Shown: positions 8,694 through 20,627 of the stretch, in pieces
Numbering within the stretch: position 1 is the first letter of the stretch
Layout: every line of letters starts with the position of its first letter
Program-made: the position numbers and the translations under genes
The notes under the pieces: model-generated
The model's database searches: none
What the model saw: only the letters and a program-made list of their open reading frames with translations
What the model was told of the DNA's origin: nothing
NCBI RefSeq assembly: GCF_017792025.1
Contig: NZ_CP046956.1
Location: forward strand, 2,294,001 to 2,358,000
DNA: 64,000 nucleotides
Direction of reading: 5' to 3'
From: Sediminibacillus dalangtanensis
Lineage (GTDB): Bacteria; Bacillota; Bacilli; Bacillales; Amphibacillaceae

Positions 8694-10049
8694 TTAAAAG
8701 ATTTCCGCTTTTTGGTTAATTTTCGGTTCATCCATCACACGGACAAACTGCCCTTCATTATATGGGTATCCCGCTTTCGTGATCTTCACGCGGACAATCT
8801 TGCCAATCATGTCATCGGAGGCTTCAAATTTCACCTTCAGATAGTTATCGGTATAACCGACAAATATATTGTCCCCTGCTTCTTCATCAAAACGCTCTTC
8901 TGGAATCACTTCCAGGACTTCGCCTTCATACTGGGAAGCATACTCTTTGGCCTGTTGGTCTGACAACTCAATCAGACGGTGGACACGTTCATTTTTTACA
9001 TCATCTTCAACTTGATCAGTCATACGCGCTGCAGGTGTCCCGGTACGTTTTGAGAATGGGAAAACATGAAGCTCTGAATAACCGATTTCCCGGATAAAGT
9101 CGTATGTTTCCTGAAACTCTTCCTCTGTTTCTCCAGGAAAACCGACAATTACATCGGACGTAATCGCCAAACCAGGCAGGGCGCGCTTGATTTTTTCGAT
9201 TTTCCCACGGTAAAAGTCAGCAGAATATTTTCTTCTCATCCGTTCTAAAACGGTGTCGGAACCTGACTGCAGCGGAATATGAAGGTGACGGACGATCTTA
9301 TCCGACTGGTCGAGCACTTCGATTACCTCGTCAGTGATTTGGCTCGCTTCAATGGAAGATATCCGGATACGTTTTAATCCGTCTACTTTTGTTTCCAAGT
9401 CACGCAGCAATTGGGCAAAATTATAATCCTTCATATCCTCCCCATATCCTGCTGTATGGATTCCTGTCAGAACAATTTCTTTGTAACCTGCATCCACAAG
9501 TTGCCGTGCTTGTTTTAATACATTTTCAGGTTCTCTGGAGCGTAGTAGTCCACGTGACCAGGGGATGATACAAAACGTACAGAAGTTGTTGCATCCTTCC
9601 TGAATTTTCAGGGATGCACGTGTCCGGTCCGTAAATACGGGTACGTCCATCTCTTCGAAAACACGGTTTTTCATGATGTTTGAAACTCCGTTTATTGGCT
9701 GCCGTTCCTGCTTATGCTGCTCGATATATTCAATCATCTTTTCCCGGTGCTGGGTTCCGACGACAACGTCTACGCCGGGGATTTCCATGATTTCACCCGG
9801 TGAAGTTTGAGCATAGCACCCGGTAACACAAACAACTGCTTCCGGATTTTTCCGGATAGCACGACGAATCACTTGCCGGCTTTTTTTATCGCCTGTATTG
9901 GTTACGGTACAGGTATTGATTACATAAACATCTGACTGGTGATCAAAATCAACCCGTTCATAACCTTCCTCTTTGAACTTTCTCCAAATTCCTTCTGTTT
10001 CATAATGGTTCACTTTACAACCTAATGTATGAAAAGCCACTGTCGGCAT
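8694..10049 (-). CDS. mtaB: tRNA t6A37 methylthiotransferase MtaB
   Basis: A 451-residue radical-SAM enzyme that converts t6A37 to ms2t6A37 in ANN-decoding tRNAs. The N-terminal MTTase domain has Cys11, Cys47 and Cys78 for the auxiliary Fe-S cluster. The radical-SAM motif is Cys153-x3-Cys157-x2-Cys160 in EGCNNFCTFC, and a TRAM domain ends the protein. The ATG at 10049 is chosen over an upstream GTG (10058) because GGGGTG lies about 6 bases before the ATG. It follows rsmE closely and ends against the family C repeat. Confidence 0.93.
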   Translation of the reverse strand: MPTVAFHTLGCKVNHYETEGIWRKFKEEGYERVDFDHQSDVYVINTCTVTNTGDKKSRQVIRRAIRKNPEAVVCVTGCYAQTSPGEIMEIPGVDVVVGTQHREKMIEYIEQHKQERQPINGVSNIMKNRVFEEMDVPVFTDRTRASLKIQEGCNNFCTFCIIPWSRGLLRSREPENVLKQARQLVDAGYKEIVLTGIHTAGYGEDMKDYNFAQLLRDLETKVDGLKRIRISSIEASQITDEVIEVLDQSDKIVRHLHIPLQSGSDTVLERMRRKYSADFYRGKIEKIKRALPGLAITSDVIVGFPGETEEEFQETYDFIREIGYSELHVFPFSKRTGTPAARMTDQVEDDVKNERVHRLIELSDQQAKEYASQYEGEVLEVIPEERFDEEAGDNIFVGYTDNYLKVKFEASDDMIGKIVRVKITKAGYPYNEGQFVRVMDEPKINQKAEIF

Positions 10050-10051
10050 TT

Positions 10052-10807
10052 TCAACACCCCAATTCTTCAAAATGATACGAAATACTTGCCAACAAATAC
10101 AACGGTGCAGTCTCTGTTCTAAGTATCCGTGGCCCCAGCCGGACCGGCTCAAAACCATGAGCTTTCAAGGCTTCAGCTTCTTCTATTGTATATCCGCCCT
10201 CAGGACCAATACAAGCAATGATTTTCTGGCCTGATTCCACGTTTGAAAGGATGCCGCTCAACCCGTGAAAATCGTTTGTTTTTGCCTCATCCTCATAGGC
10301 GAAGATTTTCACCGGATAGTCCTCGCTCTTTTTCAACAGACTTTCAAAGTCAAGAAAACCTTCTACTTCCGGAACTACTGTACGATGCGATTGCTCACTA
10401 GCCTCTTTGACTATTTTTCGATAACGGGACAGCTTTTTTTCTGCTTTTTTCTGATCCCACTTCACAATCGAACGACCTGCTTGAAAAGGAATGAAACTGG
10501 CTGCTCCCAGCTCCGTTCCTTTTTGAAGGACAAGTTCCAACTTGTCGCCTTTGGGAAGTCCATGGGCGATAGTCACCTCTACCGGAAGTTCTTTCATCTC
10601 ATCCAGCCATTCATCAATGGTAGCAGAAATATACTGATCCGTGACATCGTTGATCGTACAGACCGCCGCCCTGCCTTCCGGTGCATTGCAGATTATCGAG
10701 TCGCCAGACTGCATACGCATTACCCTGTCGATATGATGCCGGTCATCCCCGATAATGCGCACCATATTTTCCTGCCAGCCCTCTTCGGGTACGAAATATC
10801 GCTGCAA
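10052..10807 (-). CDS. rsmE: 16S rRNA m3U1498 methyltransferase
   Basis: A 251-residue SPOUT-family enzyme that methylates N3 of U1498 in 16S rRNA with SAM. It has an N-terminal PUA-like domain and a C-terminal knot with IACIGPEGGYTIEEAEAL and RLGPRILRTETAPLYLL, the SAM-binding loops typical of RsmE. It abuts prmA with no gap and is followed by mtaB after 2 bases, so the three are one transcript for translation-machinery methylation. Confidence 0.94.
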   Translation of the reverse strand: MQRYFVPEEGWQENMVRIIGDDRHHIDRVMRMQSGDSIICNAPEGRAAVCTINDVTDQYISATIDEWLDEMKELPVEVTIAHGLPKGDKLELVLQKGTELGAASFIPFQAGRSIVKWDQKKAEKKLSRYRKIVKEASEQSHRTVVPEVEGFLDFESLLKKSEDYPVKIFAYEDEAKTNDFHGLSGILSNVESGQKIIACIGPEGGYTIEEAEALKAHGFEPVRLGPRILRTETAPLYLLASISYHFEELGC

Positions 10808-11773
10808 TTAAAACACCTGCTCTACTTCCGGTTTTCTTGCTATAAACGAGGCCCAATCTTCCATTTGATTGACTTCCAGTATTTCAAAACCGCTATGTTC
10901 CAATTCTTCTCTGACCAATTGTTTTTTAGCCTGTATGATTCCGGAAGTAATAAATGTTCCGCCAGGCTTCAAGCAATCATAGGCTTCCTTGACGAAACGG
11001 ACGATTATCTCAGCCAGTATATTGGAAACAATCAAATCAGCTTCTTCTTTTATATTATCCAGCAGGTTGTTTTGCCTGGATTCGATCTTACTCTCCACAT
11101 GATTCAGTTTGGCATTTATAACCGTGCTCTTCACGGCAATATCATCCAAATCGAACGCCTTAACCTGATCTGCTCCCAACAACACGGCTGCGATGCTCAA
11201 CACCCCCGACCCTGATCCGACATCGAGTACTTTATCCCCTTTCGAAACGAACCTCTCCAGCGCCTGTATACTTAAAACGGTTGTGGGATGTGTACCCGTC
11301 CCGAAAGCCATTCCGGGATCAAGCTCAATGATGATTTCGTCACTCGAAACAGGTGAATACTCCTCCCAAGTCGGTATGATCGTCACTTTTTCTGATATTT
11401 TCACAGGTTTATAATATTTTTTCCAGGCGGTCGCCCACTCTTCCTCATGCACTTCGCTAAGCGTTATGTTATTCATCCCCAGGTCAATATTATAAAGAAG
11501 CAGATTGTTGACCGCCTGCTTGATCTCTTCCACTGTTTCCCCAAGAAAACTGTTTACAGGTAAGTAAGCTTTCACGTATACGCCTTCTTCTGGATAGTCA
11601 TCGGGGTTAAGCTCATATATTTCCCCATAAAAAGTGTCTCTTTCTTTTATCAAATCCCTTGGATCTTCGATAACAACCCCACTGGCGCCTGCTTCATGTA
11701 GTATGTTGGAAATCGGTTCTATCGCCTCATTCGTGGTATGGATTGTGATTTCTGACCATTTCACTGGAATCAC
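10808..11773 (-). CDS. prmA: Ribosomal protein L11 methyltransferase
   Basis: A 321-residue class I SAM enzyme that trimethylates L11. The N-terminal substrate-recognition domain spans about 1-100. PrmA signature DPGMAFGTGTHPTT is at 152-165 and SAM motif I, VLDVGSGSG, at 182-190; VSNILAEI lies near 249. In B. subtilis prmA (yqeT) belongs to the dnaK operon. Here a clear terminator separates it from dnaJ, so only readthrough or an unseen promoter would couple it to heat shock. Confidence 0.95.
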   Translation of the reverse strand: MIPVKWSEITIHTTNEAIEPISNILHEAGASGVVIEDPRDLIKERDTFYGEIYELNPDDYPEEGVYVKAYLPVNSFLGETVEEIKQAVNNLLLYNIDLGMNNITLSEVHEEEWATAWKKYYKPVKISEKVTIIPTWEEYSPVSSDEIIIELDPGMAFGTGTHPTTVLSIQALERFVSKGDKVLDVGSGSGVLSIAAVLLGADQVKAFDLDDIAVKSTVINAKLNHVESKIESRQNNLLDNIKEEADLIVSNILAEIIVRFVKEAYDCLKPGGTFITSGIIQAKKQLVREELEHSGFEILEVNQMEDWASFIARKPEVEQVF

Positions 11774-11860
11774 CCGCTTCTTCCGAAATAAAACCTGACA
11801 ACCAGGCCGTCATTCCGATTATTGATAGATACTTTATGTAAAGTCAGGGTTGAACTTTTT

Positions 11861-11902
11861 AAAAAAGCAGGCAGGAAGTTACAAAACATGTACCCTCCCG
11901 CC
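11861..11902 (-). terminator. Terminator after dnaJ
   Basis: On the minus strand GGCGGGAGGGTACA pairs with TGTAACTTCCTGCC (one mismatch plus G-U pairs), followed by TGCTTTTTT. It lies 19-60 bases after the dnaJ stop. Confidence 0.75.
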
Positions 11903-11920
11903 GATTTGTCTTACTTATGG

Positions 11921-13048
11921 TCATTCCCCTTTGAATGCACGTTTGACCCGCTGAAAGAATGTTCCATGCTGTTCTTCCGTCGGCTGATTGCCACTAATAT
12001 CGTTAAATTCGCGCAAAATTTCCTGTTGTCGTTCTGTAAGGTTGGTAGGAGTCACCACGCGAATGTTGACATGTTGATCTCCATGACCGTAACCACGTAC
12101 ATTCGGTACGCCTTTCCCTTTCAGACGGAACGTCTTGCCTGTTTGTGTTCCAGCTGGAACTTTAAGTTTTACTTTACCATGGACTGTCGGAACTTCAATT
12201 TCATCTCCCAATGCAGCCTGGGCAAAAGTTATTGGCATTTCACAGAAAATATGGTCGCCTTCGCGCTCGTAAAATTCGTGCGGTTTGATTTGAACCACAA
12301 CATATAGATCTCCTGGAGGGCCGCCATTAACACCAGCTTCGCCTTGTCCGGAAACACGGATTTGTTGTCCTTCGTCTATTCCTGCCGGGATGTTGATATG
12401 AATTTTTTTGCGTTTTTTCACTTTTCCTGTTCCACCGCAGGTGTTGCATTTATCAGGAATGATTTTACCTGTTCCTTGGCAATAATGGCAGACACGCTTA
12501 TTGACGACACGGCCGAAAGGTGTATTTTGTTCCATATTCAGCTGACCTGACCCATTACAATGGGAACAGGTTTTCGGTTCTGTGCCAGGCTTGGCGCCGG
12601 AACCGTGACAAGTTTCGCAGGTTTCCTCGCGAGGAATTTGAATGTCTGTATCTTTGCCGAAGATGGCTTCTTCAAAATCCAGCGTCATGGTATATTGTAA
12701 GTCAGCACCCTGCCGCGGTGCATTTGGATCCCGTCTTCTTCCACCGCCGCCAAAAAACATATCGAATATATCTCCGAAACCACCAAAGTCTTCGGCACTG
12801 CCAAAACCGCCGCCAAATCCTTGACTCTGTGGTCCCGCGTGACCAAATTGGTCATACTGCGTTCTTTTTTGTTCATCGCCCAGCACTTCATAGGCTTCCT
12901 TCGCTTCTTTAAATTTATCGGCAGCATCTGCTTCCTTATTTACATCCGGATGGTATTTACGTGCCAATTTCCGGTATGCTTTTTTTATTTCATCCTTGGA
13001 AGCGTCTTTGGAGACACCAAGGATTTCATAATAATCTCGTTTACTCAC
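11921..13048 (-). CDS. dnaJ: Chaperone DnaJ (Hsp40)
   Basis: A 375-residue type I DnaJ, the co-chaperone that stimulates the DnaK ATPase and binds unfolded protein. The J domain has HPD at 33-35, and a Gly/Phe-rich linker spans about 70-102. The zinc domain has four CxxCxGxG repeats (Cys144/147, 161/164, 187/190, 201/204), followed by the C-terminal substrate domains. It follows dnaK after a 209-base gap that contains a stem-loop, so its level relative to dnaK may be set by partial termination. Confidence 0.97.
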   Translation of the reverse strand: MSKRDYYEILGVSKDASKDEIKKAYRKLARKYHPDVNKEADAADKFKEAKEAYEVLGDEQKRTQYDQFGHAGPQSQGFGGGFGSAEDFGGFGDIFDMFFGGGGRRRDPNAPRQGADLQYTMTLDFEEAIFGKDTDIQIPREETCETCHGSGAKPGTEPKTCSHCNGSGQLNMEQNTPFGRVVNKRVCHYCQGTGKIIPDKCNTCGGTGKVKKRKKIHINIPAGIDEGQQIRVSGQGEAGVNGGPPGDLYVVVQIKPHEFYEREGDHIFCEMPITFAQAALGDEIEVPTVHGKVKLKVPAGTQTGKTFRLKGKGVPNVRGYGHGDQHVNIRVVTPTNLTERQQEILREFNDISGNQPTEEQHGTFFQRVKRAFKGE

Positions 13049-13196
13049 TTGAAGATCACTCTCCCGAATCTCTATAACATAAAGTTTATCATAACATTAC
13101 TTTCCTTAACTGAGCAAATTCCTTCTTGTGTAAATAAGTTGGGGTAAATAACAAATAGAAGCTTGATGAATTGGTGTTATATAACGGATTACGTGT

Positions 13197-13236
13197 AAAA
13201 AGCCAAAGCCAAGGAAATCCTGACTTTGACTTTTTT
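13197..13236. terminator. Stem-loop between dnaK and dnaJ
   Basis: AAGCCAAAGCCAAGG against CCTGACTTTGACTT with a tiny loop and T-runs on both sides. It probably attenuates dnaK transcripts before dnaJ. Confidence 0.65.
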
Positions 13237-13257
13237 GACACGGACTTATTTTAACGC

Positions 13258-15102
<1,845 letters not shown>

Positions 15103-15118
15103 TTACAGCATATGTAGT

Positions 15119-15688
15119 TTATTGATTGACCTTTACCATAGCCGGCCTGATGACACGGTCTTTCAGTAAATAGCCTTTCTGCAATTCTTGCACTACTACA
15201 TTGGACTCATATCGATCATCTTCCACCTGCATAACTGCCTGGTGGATATTTGGATCAAACGGTTCACCTTCTGTTTTGATCTCTTCGACGCCTTCTTTTT
15301 CCAAAGCATCTTTCAATTGGCGGTAAACCATTTTGATACCGTCCACAAACCCTGCAGCCGATTCATCCTCTGGCACGGTATCCAGCGCTCTTTCAAAATT
15401 GTCGACGACAGGAAGCAACTCGGATACAAGCGATTGAGATTTATACTTAAGGTCTGCCTCTTTTTCTTTTTGCGTCCGTTTACGGAAATTGTCATACTCA
15501 GCTTGTAATCTTAACAATCGCTGATATACGTCATCTTTTTCCTTCTTTATTGCTTCGATTTCCTGTGCAGCTTGCTGATCCGCTTCCCCGTTGTCGGAAT
15601 CGGAATCTTCCGTTGTTTCTTCCACAAGCTCTTGCTCAGGTTCTTCCACTACTTCCTGTTCTTGTTTTTCCTGATCTTTTTCTTCCAC
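15119..15688 (-). CDS. grpE: Nucleotide exchange factor GrpE
   Basis: A 189-residue protein with a very acidic, probably disordered N-terminus of about 50 residues. A long coiled coil follows ([20 protein letters not shown] and on), and a beta domain ends in ATYDPxVHQAVM-like [15 protein letters not shown]. It exchanges ADP for ATP on DnaK. GTG at 15688 is preferred to the GTG at 15697 because AGGAGGTGA lies 4-7 bases before it and would overlap the upstream codon. It lies between hrcA and dnaK. Confidence 0.94.
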   Translation of the reverse strand: MEEKDQEKQEQEVVEEPEQELVEETTEDSDSDNGEADQQAAQEIEAIKKEKDDVYQRLLRLQAEYDNFRKRTQKEKEADLKYKSQSLVSELLPVVDNFERALDTVPEDESAAGFVDGIKMVYRQLKDALEKEGVEEIKTEGEPFDPNIHQAVMQVEDDRYESNVVVQELQKGYLLKDRVIRPAMVKVNQ

Positions 15689-15858
15689 GATTGTCACCTC
15701 CTAAGAAACCTCTTCCATCATAACCATTGTAGAATATATCACGAAAATGGTGTGTGTGAAATTAATACGTTTGAAATTGTTTCAAAAACATTCATTCTGT
15801 CTGCACACAAAGAAGGGATGGGAAATACTGCTTCCCATCATATCAGCTATACCCGCAA

Positions 15859-16890
15859 TTACTCCCTTTCATACAGCGATCGGAAAGTATTGGTCAATCT
15901 TTTCGACAGCACATTCAACAGGCTGATTACCCTTGAGTATTCCATTCTTGTCGGTCCAAGCAAGGCAAGTGTGCCCATTTGCTTGTCGCCGATTGAATAA
16001 GTTGCGGTAATCAAACTGCAGTCCTGCATGGCATCTAGCTTATTCTCCTGTCCGATGGATACTTTAATCCCGTCTTTTTCTGTTCGGAGAAGGCTCGCCA
16101 CAAGTTCTTCCTGTTCCATCACGGAATACAGTGACCTGATTTTTTCCACATCTTTAAACTCTGGCTGCATCAATATATTGGTTTTACCTCCCACATAGAG
16201 CTTGACTGGATGTTCCTCAAACAAAGCTCCATTAAGATAATGGTAGGCCGTTTTATAATCGCGTGTATGTTCCCTCAGCAATGCCGCTACTTCTGCTTTC
16301 AATTTTTCCTGCAGTTTGATAATCGGCACACCAGCCAATTTATCATTCAGTATATTAACCAGTATTTCCAGGTCAGCCGCATTGATTTCATGTGGTACAT
16401 TAAAAGAACGATGTTCAACATGGCCGGTATTGGTAACCAGGATGGCAACAGCTGTATTTGCCGTTAGGCTAATAATTTGCAGCTGTTTCAATTTTGTTTC
16501 AAAAACTTCCGGCCCTAATATGATAGATGTATAATTTGTCAAATCGGAAAGAATCCCGGCTGACTTTTGCACAACCCGTTCAAATTCCAGCATTTCCTCC
16601 TCAAAAGTATGCGTAATGATCTCCAATTCGGAATTGGACAAAGAAAACGGGGAAAGGAGATGGTCCACATAGAATCTGTATCCTTTTTCCGAAGGCACCC
16701 TCCCTGAAGAAGAATGCGTTTTTTCAATAAAGCCCAATTCCTCCAAGTCCGCCATTTCATTTCGAATGGTTGCAGAACTGAAGGTCACTTCATCCTTCTT
16801 GGCAATTGCCCTGGAACCGATTGGTTGTGCGGTAGTGATGAATTCATCAATAATAACTTGTAATACGAGCAGCTGTCTATTTGATAACAT
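15859..16890 (-). CDS. hrcA: Heat-inducible transcription repressor HrcA
   Basis: A 343-residue repressor with an N-terminal winged-helix domain (LSNRQLLVLQVIIDEFITTA onward, about 1-70) and the HrcA dimerisation/GAF-like domain with inserted region behind it. HrcA binds CIRCE operators and is folded to activity by GroEL. A perfect CIRCE lies 16-42 bases upstream of its ATG, so it represses its own operon (hrcA-grpE-dnaK-dnaJ). Spacing to grpE is about 170 bases. Confidence 0.96.
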   Translation of the reverse strand: MLSNRQLLVLQVIIDEFITTAQPIGSRAIAKKDEVTFSSATIRNEMADLEELGFIEKTHSSSGRVPSEKGYRFYVDHLLSPFSLSNSELEIITHTFEEEMLEFERVVQKSAGILSDLTNYTSIILGPEVFETKLKQLQIISLTANTAVAILVTNTGHVEHRSFNVPHEINAADLEILVNILNDKLAGVPIIKLQEKLKAEVAALLREHTRDYKTAYHYLNGALFEEHPVKLYVGGKTNILMQPEFKDVEKIRSLYSVMEQEELVASLLRTEKDGIKVSIGQENKLDAMQDCSLITATYSIGDKQMGTLALLGPTRMEYSRVISLLNVLSKRLTNTFRSLYERE

Positions 16891-16905
16891 CGATGATCAC
16901 CCCTG

Positions 16906-16932
16906 TTAGCACTCTTGTGTAGCGAGTGCTAA
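16906..16932. promoter_or_regulatory. CIRCE operator of the hrcA operon
   Basis: A perfect TTAGCACTC-N9-GAGTGCTAA inverted repeat, the HrcA binding site, between the promoter and the hrcA start. No second CIRCE (for example before groES) is in the window. Confidence 0.97.
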
Positions 16933-16942
16933 ATCTATTATT

Positions 16943-16971
16943 AAATTATCAAATGGACGGTTCCTTGTCAA
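16943..16971 (-). promoter_or_regulatory. Sigma-A promoter of the hrcA operon
   Basis: A perfect TTGACA (16971-16966) on the minus strand is followed by an AT-rich -10 (TAATTT at 17-base spacing, or GATAAT at 15). The -35 overlaps the hemW stop codon, so the heat-shock promoter sits on the end of the preceding gene. Confidence 0.65.
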
Positions 16972-18125
16972 TAAGTAAGCTCCAGTGAATCATCGTCCAA
17001 AAGAAACTCCTGGAACACTTCATTTCCGAACAACAGGCCCTCAGATGTAAGTTGTAAAAATCCGGATTTCTCAGTCAGCCAGCCCTTCTTTTTCAATTGC
17101 TCGATTGCATCACCATAGAGATGTCCAATTTCCCGTCCGTACTTTTCTTGAAATCTTTTGATAGAAACTCCCTGACGCTTGCGTAGTCCGAGAAACATTT
17201 CTTCCTCCACTTGCTCTTTCAAGCCTATCGGTTCCGTGTGAAGTACCGGTTTCCCATCCTTCAGTGCCTGCTCAACATATGCCGGCAAAGGTCTTAAATT
17301 GATGGTCCGTCTACCAGGTAAATAACCGTGTGCCCCTGCGCCCATTCCATAGTAATGATCATTGTTCCAATACGTTAGATTGTGCCGGCTTTCATAACCA
17401 GGTTTGGCAAAATTGCTAATTTCATATTGGTTGAGCCCATGCGCCTCCATTTGTTCAGTCAGCAGCTGGTACATTTCTGCTTCCACTTCTTCTTTCGGTT
17501 TATGAAGCTTTCCTTTTTTGTACCGTTGATAAAAAACAGTCTTCGGCTCAATTTGCAGTGAATAGGCTGAATAATGAGGAAGCTGGAAGGAAAAAGCTTC
17601 ATGAAGTGTCCGTTCAAAATGTTCCAACGTTTGATTGGGCAAGCTGTATATTAAATCGATGCTGATATTTTTGAACCCTTGTCGTGTTAAGGCATCCACA
17701 TTCTGATAAACATCCTTCACACGATGCACCCTTCCAATGAATTCAAGCATCTCGTCATCAAAAACCTGAACACCCATTGAAATTCGTTGTACTCCGTAGT
17801 GCTTCAAAAGTTTGATTTTTTCGTCATCTAAATCGCCAGGATTAGCCTCAAAGGAATATTCCTCACAAGAGTTTACTTCGAAATGTTTGTCGATCATTTG
17901 GAGCAGCTTTTCCAATTGACTGCTGTTCAATGCTGTAGGCGTCCCGCCGCCTACAAAGATGGTTTTCATCGATTGTTTTGGTTCGTCAATATACGTTGAC
18001 ATTTCCTTCTCCAAAGCATCGAGATACTCGTCCACAAGTGTTTCGTTGTAATAAAATTTCGTGAAATCGCAGTAATGGCAAATTTGCTGGCAAAAAGGTA
18101 TATGAATATAAACGGATTTGACCAT
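16968..18125 (-). CDS. hemW: Radical-SAM haem chaperone HemW (HemN-like)
   Basis: A 385-residue radical-SAM protein with the cluster motif Cys12-x3-Cys16-x2-Cys19 in IPFCQQICHYCDF, a GGGTPT SAM loop near 79-84 and a HemN C-terminal domain. This short class, annotated earlier as oxygen-independent coproporphyrinogen oxidase, is now mostly assigned to haem binding and transfer. True HemN has an extra conserved Cys in its motif that is absent here. It follows lepA after a 166-base gap with a long hairpin. Confidence 0.9.
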   Translation of the reverse strand: MVKSVYIHIPFCQQICHYCDFTKFYYNETLVDEYLDALEKEMSTYIDEPKQSMKTIFVGGGTPTALNSSQLEKLLQMIDKHFEVNSCEEYSFEANPGDLDDEKIKLLKHYGVQRISMGVQVFDDEMLEFIGRVHRVKDVYQNVDALTRQGFKNISIDLIYSLPNQTLEHFERTLHEAFSFQLPHYSAYSLQIEPKTVFYQRYKKGKLHKPKEEVEAEMYQLLTEQMEAHGLNQYEISNFAKPGYESRHNLTYWNNDHYYGMGAGAHGYLPGRRTINLRPLPAYVEQALKDGKPVLHTEPIGLKEQVEEEMFLGLRKRQGVSIKRFQEKYGREIGHLYGDAIEQLKKKGWLTEKSGFLQLTSEGLLFGNEVFQEFLLDDDSLELTY

Positions 18126-18172
18126 TTGTTGTCGCCCTTTCTCTGCTTAATGCAGTCTATCTTGTTGTTATC

Positions 18173-18211
18173 AGTGAAGGAGCTGTTCCAGGTAAGAACA
18201 GCTCCTTCACT
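18173..18211. terminator. Perfect 15-bp stem-loop between lepA and hemW
   Basis: AGTGAAGGAGCTGTT (18173-18187) pairs perfectly with AACAGCTCCTTCACT (18197-18211) across a 9-base loop. No proper T-run follows on either strand, so it may be a processing or mRNA-stability element rather than a terminator. Confidence 0.6.
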
Positions 18212-18291
18212 ATTTACCTGTTATGATTGTATTATCAGAATACTGGTTAGCCGATCAGCGTTCGAGTCGGCTACTTTTAAGAAACAAGGTT

Positions 18292-20106
18292 TTACTCCTC
18301 GTCCATTTTCAATACAGACATAAAGGCTTCCTGCGGAACTTCTACCGAACCGACCATTTTCATCCGCTTTTTTCCTTCTTTTTGCTTTTCTAACAGCTTT
18401 CGTTTTCTGGAAATATCTCCGCCGTAACATTTGGAAAGCACATTTTTTCGCATTGCTTTGATTGTAGAGCGGGCAACTACTTTGTTGCCGATAGCCGCCT
18501 GTACAGGAACTTCAAACTGCTGTCGTGGAATCAAATTTTTCAACTTTTCAACAATCTGCTTCCCTCGTTCATATGCAAAATCCCTATGAACTATGAACGA
18601 AAGAGCATCGATCGTATCTCCATTTAATAAGATGTCCATCTTCACCAAATTGGATTGCTTGTATCCGATCAGTTCATAATCAAAAGATGCGTACCCTTTT
18701 GTCTGGGATTTTAACTGATCAAAAAAGTCGTAGACAATCTCAGAGAGCGGTATATCATAGACGACATTCACCCGGACTTCATCGAGATATTGCATGTCAA
18801 TAAAATCGCCACGCTTTTTCTGGCAAAGCTCCATAACTGCGCCTACATAATCATTCGGCACCATGACCGTTGCTTTCACGTATGGTTCCCTTACTTCTTG
18901 GACACTTTGCGGATCCGGCATGACGGAAGGGTTATCCACTTCTATCTCTTCACCGTCTGTCAGAGCAACTTGATAGATAACACTTGGAGCTGTCGTAATC
19001 AGTTCAATATTGAATTCACGCTCGATTCGTTCCTGGATGATTTCCATGTGGAGCATACCCAAGAATCCACAACGGAATCCAAAGCCGAGTGCCTGTGAGG
19101 TTTCCGCTTCATATTGCAGGGAAGAGTCATTCAACTCCAGGCGTTCAAGCGCTTCGCGTAAATCGTTGTAATTATTCGCATCTACCGGATACATCCCGCA
19201 AAATACCATCGGGTTCAAGCGCTTGTATCCTGGCAGAGGTTCAGCCGCGGGCCGTCCACTCAGTGTAATGGTATCACCAACCTGGCTGTCACCTACGTTT
19301 TTTATGGAGGCTGTCAAATACCCAACATCTCCGACTGCCAGTTCATCCTGTTGGAATGGCTTCGGATTGAATACTCCCAGCTCGTTCACTTCGAACTCTT
19401 TTCCATTCGCCATCATTTTAATCTTGTCGCCTACTTTTACTGAGCCTTCTTTTACACAGATATAGGCGACCACGCCGCGATAAGGATCGTACAAGGAGTC
19501 GAAAATCAACGCCTTCAATGGCGCATCTGCGTCTCCCTGAGGGGCAGGGATCCTTTCGACGATTTGTTCCAGTATCTCATCAATCCCGATTCCAGATTTA
19601 CCACTAGCTAAGATAGCGTCATCGGCCGGAATTCCGATTACATCTTCAATTTCCTTTTTGACTCGGTCCGGATCGGCGCTCGGAAGGTCGATTTTATTAA
19701 TGACCGGGATGATTTCCAGATCGTTGTCAAGCGCAAGATACACATTCGCCAATGTCTGAGCCTCTATTCCCTGGGCAGCGTCCACCACCAGGATAGCACC
19801 TTCGCAAGCTGCCAGGCTCCGCGACACTTCATATGTAAAGTCTACATGACCAGGTGTATCGATTAGATGAAATAAATAATCTTCTCCATTGTCGCGTTGA
19901 TATTTCAACTGTACCGCATTTAACTTTATCGTAATTCCGCGTTCCCGTTCCAAGTCCATGGCATCGAGGAATTGCTCCTTCATTTCACGGGAGGTAAGTG
20001 CTTTCGTTTTTTCTAAAATTCTGTCGGCAAGGGTTGATTTTCCATGATCGATGTGAGCGATAATGGAAAAATTGCGTACTCTACTTTGATTTCTTGCATT
20101 AACCAA
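18292..20106 (-). CDS. lepA: Elongation factor 4 (LepA)
   Basis: A 604-residue translational GTPase that acts on the ribosome in back-translocation and initiation fitness. G1 is AHIDHGKST (17-25), with DTPGH and NKIDLP as G3 and G4, followed by domains II, III, V and the LepA-specific C-terminal domain that ends in [16 protein letters not shown]. The start is TTG at 20106, with TAGGAGTGAT about 6 bases upstream. It follows yqxA and spoIIP as in B. subtilis, a sporulation-housekeeping junction. Confidence 0.97.
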   Translation of the reverse strand: MVNARNQSRVRNFSIIAHIDHGKSTLADRILEKTKALTSREMKEQFLDAMDLERERGITIKLNAVQLKYQRDNGEDYLFHLIDTPGHVDFTYEVSRSLAACEGAILVVDAAQGIEAQTLANVYLALDNDLEIIPVINKIDLPSADPDRVKKEIEDVIGIPADDAILASGKSGIGIDEILEQIVERIPAPQGDADAPLKALIFDSLYDPYRGVVAYICVKEGSVKVGDKIKMMANGKEFEVNELGVFNPKPFQQDELAVGDVGYLTASIKNVGDSQVGDTITLSGRPAAEPLPGYKRLNPMVFCGMYPVDANNYNDLREALERLELNDSSLQYEAETSQALGFGFRCGFLGMLHMEIIQERIEREFNIELITTAPSVIYQVALTDGEEIEVDNPSVMPDPQSVQEVREPYVKATVMVPNDYVGAVMELCQKKRGDFIDMQYLDEVRVNVVYDIPLSEIVYDFFDQLKSQTKGYASFDYELIGYKQSNLVKMDILLNGDTIDALSFIVHRDFAYERGKQIVEKLKNLIPRQQFEVPVQAAIGNKVVARSTIKAMRKNVLSKCYGGDISRKRKLLEKQKEGKKRMKMVGSVEVPQEAFMSVLKMDEE

Positions 20107-20295
20107 TGATGATCACTCCTATTTTTCGAGCAACGATAACTAGCATTGATTATAGCAGTAGGCAGCAATACATTCAACGAAAACAGTGGAGTTCCCTGCA
20201 AATAAATGACAGCAGTCTGTTTCCGGCAAAGGTTCCTGCCATTCACATCTGCTGTCTATTCCTCTGTCACTAATGCAATTCATCCATCTTCTTCC

Positions 20296-20616
20296 TCAGA
20301 AAAATACCTGAACAAGCTGGTAAATGACAGCAATCACTTGATTATAGAACCAGTTCAGGAAGCTCCCGAGTGCAGCCGCCAGCTTCTGTGTGAAATGCGT
20401 CTCCTTAACTGGTTCATAATCTTTGCTGGCAGCCAGGACTGACTCCGCTTCCGGCTCTTTTATCGTTATCAAAGGGGGCTTTTTATCACTTACAGAGATT
20501 TCTTCGTCCACAACTACTGTACCATCCGGTCCTTTGGCAACCTGGTTGATTCCTGTCAGCATCCCGCCGAGAAATAATAGAACCATTATCAATAAACTGA
20601 ACAATACCTTCGCCAT
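20296..20616 (-). CDS. yqxA: YqxA-like membrane protein
   Basis: A 106-residue protein with an N-terminal membrane segment (MAKVLFSLLIMVLLFLGGML), a short acidic central part and a hydrophobic C-terminal stretch (LGSFLNWFYNQVIAVIYQLV). The start at 20616 is chosen because AGGAGGT lies 8 bases before it; a longer frame has no such site. It sits between spoIIP and lepA exactly like yqxA of B. subtilis, a gene of unknown function in the spoIIP operon. The symbol rests on position and overall features. Confidence 0.75.
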   Translation of the reverse strand: MAKVLFSLLIMVLLFLGGMLTGINQVAKGPDGTVVVDEEISVSDKKPPLITIKEPEAESVLAASKDYEPVKETHFTQKLAAALGSFLNWFYNQVIAVIYQLVQVFF

Positions 20617-20627
20617 TGGCCGACCTC

